Shown: piece after piece, positions 25,197 through 32,441 of the stretch
Numbering within the stretch: the first letter of the stretch is position 1
Layout: the number at the start of each line of letters is the position of its first letter
NCBI RefSeq assembly: GCF_038051945.1
Contig: NZ_CP150302.1
Location: 1,488,001 to 1,552,000 of the forward strand
DNA length: 64,000 nucleotides
Source of the DNA: Paenibacillus sp. FSL H3-0469
GTDB lineage: Bacteria; Bacillota; Bacilli; Paenibacillales; Paenibacillaceae
Direction of reading: 5' to 3'
Position numbers and translations under genes: made by a program
Notes under the pieces: generated by a model
What the model was told of the DNA's origin: nothing
The model's database searches: none
What the model saw: the letters and a program-made list of their open reading frames with translations, nothing else

Positions 25197-25226
25197 TTGA
25201 TTTTGAACTCGGCCCTGTAATAGAAT
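25197..25226 (+). promoter_or_regulatory. Candidate sigma-A promoter of the LTA synthase gene
   Basis: TTGATT (25197-25202), an 18-bp spacer and TAGAAT (25221-25226) precede the ATG at 25261 by 34 nt. It is the best -35/-10 pair in the divergent gap. Confidence 0.45.
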
Positions 25227-25260
25227 TAATGGATTATATAGAAAAGGATGCGCATACGCA

Positions 25261-27141
25261 ATGCCTTATAAGGAATCACGTTCGCTTCGAAAAAGGTCGA
25301 TTCTGTTCTTCTCGCTGATCATGCTCGTGAAGAGTTATTTCGCCTGGTATTACTTATTCGAGGACGGCCCGACCTGGACCACCTGGCTGAAGGAAATCCC
25401 GTTCGTGCTGCTGCTGTTCTGCCTCATCGAATGGTTCGCCACGAAGCACAAGGTCGCCATCTATCTGCTCGTCAATCTGCTCATTACCATACTGTTCTTC
25501 TCTCTCATCGTCTATCATAATCATTTTGGAATGATTGCTACGTCCCAAGTTTTCGGTCAGGTCAAGCAGGTAGGCGCCGTCAAAAAAAGTATATTCGCCG
25601 TCGTGCATCCGCAATATATGCTTATCTTCGTAGATATCATTATCATCAGCCTGATCATGCTCAGACGCAAAAAAGCGCTCGCCTGGAAGCATTCCATGTC
25701 CCGCCCCAGCAACCGCAAGGCGGTGGCTATCCTGTTCTGCATCTCGCTTATGCTGTGTATGATGAATATCTTTCCCAACAAAGCCAGTATGAATGAGAAC
25801 GTCAAGGCAGAGCAAATGGGCATTCTCAATTATGAAGCCTACGCCCTGCTGCGTGAACCCGCTGAAGAGCCTATGGACCCTGCGCAGATCTCCCAGGCCG
25901 GCATCGATATGACGAAGGGCATCCAGCAGAAGGCTGATCCAGTCCTGTTCGGGGCTGCCAAAGGCAAGAATCTGATCATCCTGCAGATGGAGTCGCTCCA
26001 GAATTTCCTGATCAACCTGTCGGTGGACGGAACCGAAATCACGCCTAACCTGAATAAGCTTGCCGGCGAGAGCTACTATTTCCCCCGGTTCTTTCAGCAG
26101 GTAGGCCAGGGCAATACTTCAGATGCCGAATTCATCGTCAACACTTCCTTTTATGTGCCGCCGGACGGTCCGGCCACAGATAAGTATGCTCCGAAGGAGC
26201 TCCCGAGTCTGCCGAAGCTGCTGGAGGCACAAGGCTACGATACCGCGACTTTCCATACCAATAATGTGGAATTCTGGAACCGCGGGGAGCTGTACAAGGC
26301 ACTGGGCTTCAATCAATATTACGACAAAACCTACTTCGGCGAAGAGGATGCAGTCTTCTATGGCTCCTCGGATGAAGTCCTGTACAGCAAGACCTCTGCC
26401 GAGCTTGCGCGGATGGATCAGCGTGAACAGCCCTTCTATGCCCATGTCATCTCGATGTCGTCGCATAATCCGTTCTCGATCCCGGAGAGCAAATACAAGA
26501 TGACCTTGCCGGAACGTTACGAGGGAACGCTGGTCGGCGACTATATCCGGGCTGAGAACTATGCGGATTATGCGCTGGGTCAGTTCATAGAAGAGCTTAA
26601 AAGCAGCGGTGTGTGGGATAACAGCGTGGTGGTCCTTTACGGCGATCACCGGGGGCTCCCGATCTTCTCACTGAAGGATGGGGATAAAGTCCTGCTGCAG
26701 GAAATTCTGGAGCATGATTATAATGAGCGTGATCTGATTAATGTTCCGCTCATCATCTCAGCTACTGGTGTTACGACCCCGGCACTGAAGGAGCAATTAG
26801 GCGGCCAGGTAGACATTCTGCCGACCGTTGCAAATCTGCTCGGGGTCCCGCTGGACTATCATATACACTTCGGACAGGATTTGCTTAACCAGACAGCATA
26901 CAACCTGCTGCCGCAGCGCTATTATCTCCCTACGGGCTCCTTCGTTAATAATGAAGAGCTGTTTCTGTCAGGCAGCGGGTTCGAGGACGGCCAGCATTAC
27001 ACCCTGTCCGGTAACGGAACAGATCTGACTCAATCGACGGAGGATGAATTCACCCGGGCGCTGGAGCTGCTCCGCATGTCCGACAGCTATGTGACGCAAT
27101 TGACTGACCGCCCGGTGGAAGATGAGCCTGTGAGCGAGTAA
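25261..27141 (+). CDS. LTA synthase family protein (sulfatase-fold phosphoglycerol transferase)
   Basis: 626 residues. Five membrane helices occupy about residues 12-175, then an extracellular sulfatase-fold domain begins near 230. Key features: NLIILQMESLQ with metal-binding E244, GQGNTSDAEF with the catalytic threonine T286, HVISMSSHNPF, and YGDHRG with metal ligands D462/H463. This is the LtaS pattern for polymerising glycerol-phosphate onto the glycolipid anchor of lipoteichoic acid. Other family members act as primases (YvgJ) or stress paralogues (YfnI, YqgS), so the exact role is open. A strong terminator follows. Confidence 0.9.
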   Translation: MPYKESRSLRKRSILFFSLIMLVKSYFAWYYLFEDGPTWTTWLKEIPFVLLLFCLIEWFATKHKVAIYLLVNLLITILFFSLIVYHNHFGMIATSQVFGQVKQVGAVKKSIFAVVHPQYMLIFVDIIIISLIMLRRKKALAWKHSMSRPSNRKAVAILFCISLMLCMMNIFPNKASMNENVKAEQMGILNYEAYALLREPAEEPMDPAQISQAGIDMTKGIQQKADPVLFGAAKGKNLIILQMESLQNFLINLSVDGTEITPNLNKLAGESYYFPRFFQQVGQGNTSDAEFIVNTSFYVPPDGPATDKYAPKELPSLPKLLEAQGYDTATFHTNNVEFWNRGELYKALGFNQYYDKTYFGEEDAVFYGSSDEVLYSKTSAELARMDQREQPFYAHVISMSSHNPFSIPESKYKMTLPERYEGTLVGDYIRAENYADYALGQFIEELKSSGVWDNSVVVLYGDHRGLPIFSLKDGDKVLLQEILEHDYNERDLINVPLIISATGVTTPALKEQLGGQVDILPTVANLLGVPLDYHIHFGQDLLNQTAYNLLPQRYYLPTGSFVNNEELFLSGSGFEDGQHYTLSGNGTDLTQSTEDEFTRALELLRMSDSYVTQLTDRPVEDEPVSE

Positions 27142-27145
27142 CGGC

Positions 27146-27190
27146 AAGAAGCCCGGTTTGGGGGATCTCCCTTAACCGGGCTTCTTTTGT
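27146..27190 (+). terminator. Rho-independent terminator after the LTA synthase gene
   Basis: Perfect 13-bp stem AAGAAGCCCGGTT/AACCGGGCTTCTT followed by TTGTGT. It may also act for the convergent hydrolase gene. Confidence 0.85.
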
Positions 27191-27203
27191 GTATAGCTAG
27201 GGG

Positions 27204-28079
27204 TTAGCGCTGCTTGCCGAGGAAATTCCGCACAGCCTCACCCGCCTGAAGCGGAAGCTGCATCCAGACATACGCATGAAGCGAATCCGGGATCAGCGCA
27301 ATTTCATAGCTGTCCAGCAGCGCTGTGAAGGCATTCAGACTGCTGCGGACCCGTTCATCGTTCCATTCCGCCTCACTGGGCAGGAACAGCACCGGGCACT
27401 GTATTTTCTGATAATAGTGTTCAAAAGTCAGCTCCCAATACTTCTCTATGTATTCGATTCTGATACAGTTCGGATAACAATAGATATACTTACCGTCTGG
27501 ATGCTGCTCCAGGCTATGCGTATAGAACGCACAGAAATATTCATTCCACAGGCCCTCCGCAGTCAGCTCATCCCTCTGCTGGGCTACATATGATTCAACG
27601 CTGTCATAGCACGGTTCCTTCCATTCCTCCAGTTCTGCCCGGAGCTGCACTTTCCTCTGCTCCACCTCTTCCGCCGTGCCGTCAAATAGACCATATGCGC
27701 CGAATTCGTTATTCAGCGCACCTTCGCACACCAGGGACGCTACAAGCTCGGGATGGGATGCCGCCAGACTGACCGCTACCTGTGCCCCCATCGAGCTTCC
27801 TGCTACGTGGCACTTGTCCACCTGCAAATGCCTTAGTAACTGATACATATCCTCTGCCATCTCGTCAATGTGATAGCCAGTCTCCGGCTTGTCCGACCGG
27901 CCGTGTCCCCGGAGATCCGGTGCAAGGATGCTGTAATCCTGTTCCAGTTGCGGGAGAACTCCATCCCACATATGCAGGTTTCCGCCGCTGAAATGAAGCA
28001 ACAGGAGGACAGGCTTGTCTTTTAAAGAATACTTAGCGTTAATGCTTATCTCCCCAAGCAGGATACGTTCCTCGACCAT
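27204..28079 (-). CDS. Alpha/beta-fold hydrolase
   Basis: 291 residues, cytosolic. The oxyanion/HG segment is LLLLHFSGGNLHMW, DLRGHGRSDKP is the conserved loop after strand 4, the nucleophile elbow is GSSMG (S96), and PDSLHAYV provides the catalytic His near the end. This is the MhpC/haloperoxidase-like esterase family; no substrate is apparent. AAGGAG precedes the ATG at 28079 by 8 nt. A 22-nt palindrome lies 71 nt upstream and the MerR gene before that, on the same strand, suggesting MerR control. Confidence 0.86.
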   Translation of the reverse strand: MVEERILLGEISINAKYSLKDKPVLLLLHFSGGNLHMWDGVLPQLEQDYSILAPDLRGHGRSDKPETGYHIDEMAEDMYQLLRHLQVDKCHVAGSSMGAQVAVSLAASHPELVASLVCEGALNNEFGAYGLFDGTAEEVEQRKVQLRAELEEWKEPCYDSVESYVAQQRDELTAEGLWNEYFCAFYTHSLEQHPDGKYIYCYPNCIRIEYIEKYWELTFEHYYQKIQCPVLFLPSEAEWNDERVRSSLNAFTALLDSYEIALIPDSLHAYVWMQLPLQAGEAVRNFLGKQR

Positions 28080-28149
28080 TTCGATTGCTCCTTTGATACC
28101 AACACACACTTTCGTTGCGCCTTATTCTGAGTTACATTCACTTGTCGAT

Positions 28150-28171
28150 CAGTTAGAGATTACTCTAACTG
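28150..28171. promoter_or_regulatory. Perfect 9-4-9 palindrome, probable operator
   Basis: CAGTTAGAG-ATTA-CTCTAACTG lies between the MerR stop (28180) and the hydrolase start (28079). No U-run follows on either strand, so an operator for MerR at the hydrolase promoter fits better than a terminator. Confidence 0.6.
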
Positions 28172-28179
28172 TCCAGCCC

Positions 28180-28554
28180 CTAAATCTCCCGCAGCAAGTC
28201 CATATTATGGGTCTCGTACATGGCCACCTTCAGATCAATAATGTTCAGACTTTTCTTCAGTTCCTCCATCTGCCGCAGCACTTCCTTCCGGTGTGCAATC
28301 ATCATCCCGCGACGCGTTTCCCGGGTGCTGTCGCCTTCCATCACCAGTTCAATATACCTTTTGATCTCTTTAATAGGCATACCGCTGTTTTTCAGGCAGC
28401 AGATGACTTTAACCAGAAGCAGATCCCCCTCCGAGAAGCTCCGGTTCCCCGCCTCATTGCGTCCGACAAACGGCATCAGCCCTTCCTTATCATAAAAGCG
28501 GAGTGTATGCGCCGTTACCTCACAAATCGCCGCTACCTCATTGATACTGTACAT
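28180..28554 (-). CDS. MerR-family transcriptional regulator
   Basis: 124 residues: an N-terminal winged HTH (YSINEVAAICEVTAHTLRFY, wing FVGRNEAGNRSFSE) and a C-terminal antiparallel coiled coil (RRGMMIAHRKEVLRQMEELK) for dimerisation. There is no Cys metal site; the ligand is likely an organic or aldehyde-type signal as in the YcgE/AdhR branch. It is divergent from the SDR gene, whose promoter has the long 19-bp spacer that MerR regulators need, and upstream of the hydrolase gene, which has the palindrome at 28150. Confidence 0.88.
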   Translation of the reverse strand: MYSINEVAAICEVTAHTLRFYDKEGLMPFVGRNEAGNRSFSEGDLLLVKVICCLKNSGMPIKEIKRYIELVMEGDSTRETRRGMMIAHRKEVLRQMEELKKSLNIIDLKVAMYETHNMDLLREI

Positions 28555-28589
28555 CAGCTCTCACCTCACCCTGGGTTTTCAAAGACGGC

Positions 28590-28620
28590 TTGACTTCGAT
28601 AAATCTCTAAGTATTAGCAT
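28590..28620 (+). promoter_or_regulatory. MerR-type promoter of the SDR gene (19-bp spacer)
   Basis: TTGACT (28590-28595), a 19-bp spacer and TAGCAT (28615-28620) stand 70 nt before the SDR ATG. A spacer of 19 bp is the hallmark of promoters activated by MerR-type DNA distortion. Confidence 0.6.
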
Positions 28621-28690
28621 GGAGTATAACAAACGGCGGGTCAACTATGTATTGAAGCACCTGGCGGAAAACCAAAGGAGAGAACATAAA

Positions 28691-29632
28691 ATGGACAAAT
28701 TCCCTACATGGACGGCTGCCCAGATTCCATCCCAGCAGGGGCGTTCGGCCGTTGTTACCGGTACAGGTGGACTCGGCTACGAAACTGCACTTGAGCTGGC
28801 ACGGCACGGGGCAGAGGTTATCCTGGCGGGCCGGAATGCTGCGAAGGGAGCCGAAGCGGTTAAAAGGATCTCCGGCAGTGTGCCTTCAGCCAACATCCGT
28901 TTCGAGCTGCTGGATCTTGCCAGTCTGGCTTCAGTGCAGGCATTCGGCACAAGAATGCATGCTCAGCGGCACAGTCTTGATCTTCTGATTAACAATGCGG
29001 GAGTCATGACTCCGCCTGTACGCCAGGTCACCGCAGACGGGTTCGAGCTGCAATTCGGTACGAATTACCTTGGACATTTCGCGCTCACTGCGTACCTGAT
29101 GCCCTTGCTGCGCAAAGCAAAGCAGCCGCGGGTAGTCAGTCTAAGCAGTATTGCCCACCGGAGTGGCTCCATTCATTTTGACGACCTGCAATTTGAACGC
29201 CGTTATCAGGCCGGGCAGTCTTACGCCCAATCCAAAATTGCGATGATTATGTTCGCTCTGGAGCTGCAGCGCCGCAGTGACCTGGCCGGATGGAACCTGC
29301 TCAGCATACCGGTTCACCCGGGTATCTCACGTACGGATCTGCTGCTGAATGGCGCAGGCCCGAACAGTGCTCCCGGCATTCTCCGCAGGCTGCTTGGGCC
29401 AATCCTGTTCCAGCCGGCGGCCCAGGGAGCACTGCCTGCACTGTTTGCCGCCACATCACCGGATGCCAAGGCCGGAGTCTATTACGGTCCCGGCCGACTC
29501 TCAGAAACCAGAGGCCTGCCGAAGCCCGGCAAGATGGCTCCGCAAGCGCTGGACCGGGCTGCCGCATCCAGACTGTGGGAGGTCTCCCGGCAGTTGACAC
29601 AGGTGGATTTCGAGACCATTGCGAGTGGCTGA
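28691..29632 (+). CDS. SDR oxidoreductase (retinol-dehydrogenase/WWOX-like)
   Basis: 313 residues, cytosolic. The nucleotide-binding TGTGGLGYETA, LDLLINNAGVMTPP, substrate/catalytic SLSSIAHRSG and YAQSK (catalytic Tyr and Lys) identify an SDR of the retinol-dehydrogenase-like branch, which prefers NADP(H) (here GRN after strand 2). The substrate-binding C-terminal part (PVHPGISRTDLL) is typical. GGAGAG is 8 nt before the ATG at 28691; the longer upstream ATG would include the promoter region. MerR control suggests a detoxification role. Confidence 0.87.
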   Translation: MDKFPTWTAAQIPSQQGRSAVVTGTGGLGYETALELARHGAEVILAGRNAAKGAEAVKRISGSVPSANIRFELLDLASLASVQAFGTRMHAQRHSLDLLINNAGVMTPPVRQVTADGFELQFGTNYLGHFALTAYLMPLLRKAKQPRVVSLSSIAHRSGSIHFDDLQFERRYQAGQSYAQSKIAMIMFALELQRRSDLAGWNLLSIPVHPGISRTDLLLNGAGPNSAPGILRRLLGPILFQPAAQGALPALFAATSPDAKAGVYYGPGRLSETRGLPKPGKMAPQALDRAAASRLWEVSRQLTQVDFETIASG

Positions 29633-29700
29633 CGTTCTCTTGAGCCGGATCCCGCTGCCCGCTAGGCACCAATCCCGCCTTCCGATCATACACAGATATA

Positions 29701-29746
29701 AAGTGGAAACAGCTATGCCGTCCTTTTTTAAGGACGGTATCGTTTC
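29701..29746 (+). repeat. 45-bp nested-hairpin repeat, copy 2 (diverged)
   Basis: AAGTGGAAAC then CCGTCCTTTTTTAAGGACGG then CGTTTC. The inner stem is intact and gains extra pairs, the outer stem shrinks to GAAAC/GTTTC. It sits in the leader of the lipase gene, ending 6 nt before the ribosome site GAAAGGCGGG (29751-29760), in the same orientation as copies 1 and 3. Confidence 0.82.
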
Positions 29747-29768
29747 AAAAGAAAGGCGGGATGCGAAA

Positions 29769-30566
29769 ATGAGTACCGTGACAGGTGAGGCGGAATGGGC
29801 GGTTTTTCTGGCGGCGGTCTGCGGGCAGACCTACACTCAATTCGACAATGCAGAAGGGGCATTCGTGGTACCGGAGGGCTTCTCGGCCGTGCACAGCTTC
29901 CAGGCGAAATCGATGGGGAATGTCTGGGAGCTGTTCGGCTTCATTCTGGAATCTTCGCAGGAGATCGTTGTGGCCTGGCGCGGCAGCATCTCCACCAATG
30001 ACTGGCTCTCCAACATCAATGCCGCGCAAAAAAAATTCAAATACATCAAAGAACCCTGCCTGACTCACAGAGGGTTCACCGATATCTATGCTTCCGCCCG
30101 GGATGCCATTCTCTCCGTGCTTGGCACCTTGTCCCCGGAGAAGACGCTATATGTAACAGGCCATAGCCTGGGCGGGGCGCTCGCCACCCTGTGTGCACTG
30201 GATATCGCTGCGAATTCCGCCTTCAACGTCCCGCGGCTATATACTTACGGTTCTCCGCGCGTCGGCGACCCGGATTTTGCCAGAGCGTTCAGTAAGTATG
30301 TCCGCAGCAGCTACCGCTATGCCAATCTGTTTGACGTCACTACGTATGTCCCGCCAACCGTGTTCAAGGTGCCCAAGTCGAACACCAAATACTATTACGC
30401 ACATGTTAAGACTCTTAAATCCTTGTCCTTCCAGAATGGAAGCCCTGAGCTAAACCATGTGATCCGCAGTTATTTCGCTGTGCTGAGGCAGACACGGCCG
30501 GAATTCACCAAAGCGATGTGTGCCGCGAATCCCCGCTTCTGCCCGGTCCCGGAGCTGATCTCCTAG
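29769..30566 (+). CDS. Class 3 lipase-like protein
   Basis: 265 residues. The nucleophile elbow is VTGHSLGGALA with S133, preceded by VAWRGSISTNDWLSNI (oxyanion region) and followed by TYGSPRVGDPDFA with the catalytic Asp and VTTYVPP. This is the fungal-type Lipase_3 family. There is no signal peptide, so either an intracellular esterase or non-classical export. The ATG at 29769 has AGGCGG 9 nt upstream; the long upstream reading runs through the hairpin repeat and is rejected. Its stop overlaps that of the convergent solute-binding gene. Confidence 0.87.
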   Translation: MSTVTGEAEWAVFLAAVCGQTYTQFDNAEGAFVVPEGFSAVHSFQAKSMGNVWELFGFILESSQEIVVAWRGSISTNDWLSNINAAQKKFKYIKEPCLTHRGFTDIYASARDAILSVLGTLSPEKTLYVTGHSLGGALATLCALDIAANSAFNVPRLYTYGSPRVGDPDFARAFSKYVRSSYRYANLFDVTTYVPPTVFKVPKSNTKYYYAHVKTLKSLSFQNGSPELNHVIRSYFAVLRQTRPEFTKAMCAANPRFCPVPELIS

Positions 30567-31885
30567 TTCGCCAGAATCTCGTTCAGACGCTCCTCCAGCT
30601 GCTGAAGTCCTGCTTCCGGCTGAATCCGGCTGTGGATGATATGCTGCAGCTCCTCGGACACGGCCGTGAACAGCGCCGCATATTTATCTGTCTGCGGTGC
30701 CGGTTTCACCTGGTCTCTGGCCTGAATGAACAGCTCCCGGTAGGGCAGGGCGCGGTATGTCCTGCTCTGTTCTATCATAAGATTCGCCGGGACATGTCCT
30801 GCTTCGCCCCAGATCATACTCCCCACCTCTGAGAAGTATTTCATGAAGTCCATGGCAGCCTCGCGCTGCTCTCCGTTCACATAGGCTGGGATTACAAGCG
30901 TGTGGGAGCTTCCCCACTGACCGTTGCTGCCGAAGACAGGCGGAAGCGGCATCATACCGATATCCTGTGCCTTATTGTCCAGATGATGGCCCGCCTCCCA
31001 TACCCCGCCGAACCACAAGCCCGCCTGCCCTTTGTCAAAAGAATCCCAGGGCGTATTATCGCCCAGGTCGCTTAATCCCTCGTCAAACAGCCGCTGATAG
31101 AAGCTCAGCACCTGCACGGATTTCTCATTATAGATGGCGGCCCGCTTCCCGTCCCGGCTAAGCAGTTCCCCGCCCGCCTGATAATACAGATCAAGGAAGG
31201 ATTCCTGGAAATAGGGCGTATTGACCGCCATAGGCTGCACACCCGGCACCCGTTCCGCGATCTGCCGCAGCAGGCGGATGAATCCCTCTGGCGTGTCCGC
31301 TTCAAGCAGCGGCTGCCCGTCAGGAGATAAGACGCCAGCCTTCGCCAGGATTGTTTTGTTGTAATAGAGCATATGGAAGTGGGTATCCAGAGGCACTGCA
31401 TAGTATTGCCCTTCATAGCTGACACTCCGGAGATTCTGTTCCCTGATGCCGCTAAACTGGAATCCGGCTTGTACAGCGAGATTATCCAGCGGAGTGATCT
31501 GCTTCGCCTTGATGAACGGCGACAGCCGGTCGGCATGGATGACCGCCACATCCGGCCCCTTGCCGAAGGACAGAGCGGTGCGGAGCCGCGCATAATATTC
31601 GTTCGATTCCAGCCTGAGCTGCTTGACGAATACTTCAGGCTGCGAAGCGTTGTAATCGCGGATGATCCGCTCCACGAACTCGCCTTCCCCTCCGCCAAAC
31701 GGATTCCAGAAGGACACCGTGACCGGCGCTCTGGGCTCCGGGGGCTCCGGGTCCCCGGAAGAGAGGTCTGTGCAGCCTGTGATCAGGAGCAGGCTTAACA
31801 GCAGAGCAGCAGGCAGGAAAGCAGGCCGGAGGGCGGGCCGTTGAGCGCGTGGATGGGCCGGCAACATTGATTTTATTTTGTTCAT
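30563..31885 (-). CDS. Extracellular sugar-binding lipoprotein, orphan
   Basis: 440 residues: lipoprotein signal with lipobox LLITGC, then a family 1 solute-binding fold (TVSFWNPFGGGEGEFVERII). It is closely related over its full length to the binding protein at 41152-42462 (shared YYAVPLDTHFHM, VNTPYFQE, WFGGVWEAG and GSSHTLVIP, and AGHVPAN). No permease or ATPase gene is adjacent, so it may feed the paralogous transporter 9 kb downstream or act as a sensor. AAGGAGGA is 4 nt before the ATG. Confidence 0.88.
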   Translation of the reverse strand: MNKIKSMLPAHPRAQRPALRPAFLPAALLLSLLLITGCTDLSSGDPEPPEPRAPVTVSFWNPFGGGEGEFVERIIRDYNASQPEVFVKQLRLESNEYYARLRTALSFGKGPDVAVIHADRLSPFIKAKQITPLDNLAVQAGFQFSGIREQNLRSVSYEGQYYAVPLDTHFHMLYYNKTILAKAGVLSPDGQPLLEADTPEGFIRLLRQIAERVPGVQPMAVNTPYFQESFLDLYYQAGGELLSRDGKRAAIYNEKSVQVLSFYQRLFDEGLSDLGDNTPWDSFDKGQAGLWFGGVWEAGHHLDNKAQDIGMMPLPPVFGSNGQWGSSHTLVIPAYVNGEQREAAMDFMKYFSEVGSMIWGEAGHVPANLMIEQSRTYRALPYRELFIQARDQVKPAPQTDKYAALFTAVSEELQHIIHSRIQPEAGLQQLEERLNEILAN

Positions 31886-31931
31886 CCTCTCCTCCTTAAT
31901 TCCTCTGATTTCACCATATAGCCCACTTTCA

Positions 31932-31965
31932 GCTCCACTAGTTCCTTCAACTGATCTAGTGGAGC
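31932..31965. promoter_or_regulatory. 10-bp perfect hairpin upstream of the orphan binding protein
   Basis: GCTCCACTAG pairs with CTAGTGGAGC across a 14-nt loop, 46 nt upstream of the ATG at 31885. No U-run follows, so operator or leader structure is more likely than a terminator. Confidence 0.5.
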
Positions 31966-32144
31966 ACCTGAATTAAATAAGTAATTTTATTCCATAAATG
32001 AGATTAAGATACCCACTAAAGCATCAGCTTTAAACCTGTAAGATTGAAGCTCAGGGATGTTAAAGGCTGGAGCCTGAACATAGAGCTGATATTGGACTGA
32101 TCCTGCACCCGTTACCGATTTCTGCTCTTACATTCCAATAGGTG

Positions 32145-32328
32145 ATTGTATTTCCTACAATAGAAAACGCATAGCTGACCATAAAATGAGATTCTATTGT
32201 AGTTCATACAGTAGAATGTTGGGTTTTGGGTGAAAAATAGCCCTTTTTCAACATTCAATTGTACGGAATACAATAGATTCTATTTCGACGCCTTTTTTAC
32301 AGCATTCTATTGTATAAACTGCAGTTAC
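32145..32328. repeat. Mirror array of TTCTATTGTA-N5-TACAATAGAA palindromes
   Basis: Four imperfect copies of a 25-bp palindrome have centres at 32153, 32204, 32266 and 32317, so spacings are 51-62-51. Flank similarity (GAATGTTG after copies 1-2, its complement before copies 3-4) gives the orientation + + - -. Copy 4 keeps only its left arm well. No gene is visible in 31886-32441; outside this array and the hairpin at 31932 nothing is recognised. Confidence 0.78.
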
Positions 32329-32441
32329 TATCGTTCCTGCGCCTACAGCATCTGAATGACTGCTCTGCGAATGAGACGCTGGCATGTTAAAGTCCGGTAA
32401 TGGTCATATTCACAATGCTACAGTAGGGTTTTGTGCTTTTT

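Noticed and set aside
26119-26649. Minus-strand 176-codon ORF within the LTA synthase gene
   Set aside because: Shadow of the well-supported sulfatase-domain coding sequence; composition is typical of an antisense frame.
28541-28690. N-terminal extension of the SDR gene
   Set aside because: It crosses the MerR-type promoter; GGAGAG precedes the ATG at 28691.
29619-29768. N-terminal extension of the lipase gene
   Set aside because: The upstream frame runs through the hairpin repeat, and the ATG at 29769 has a good ribosome site.
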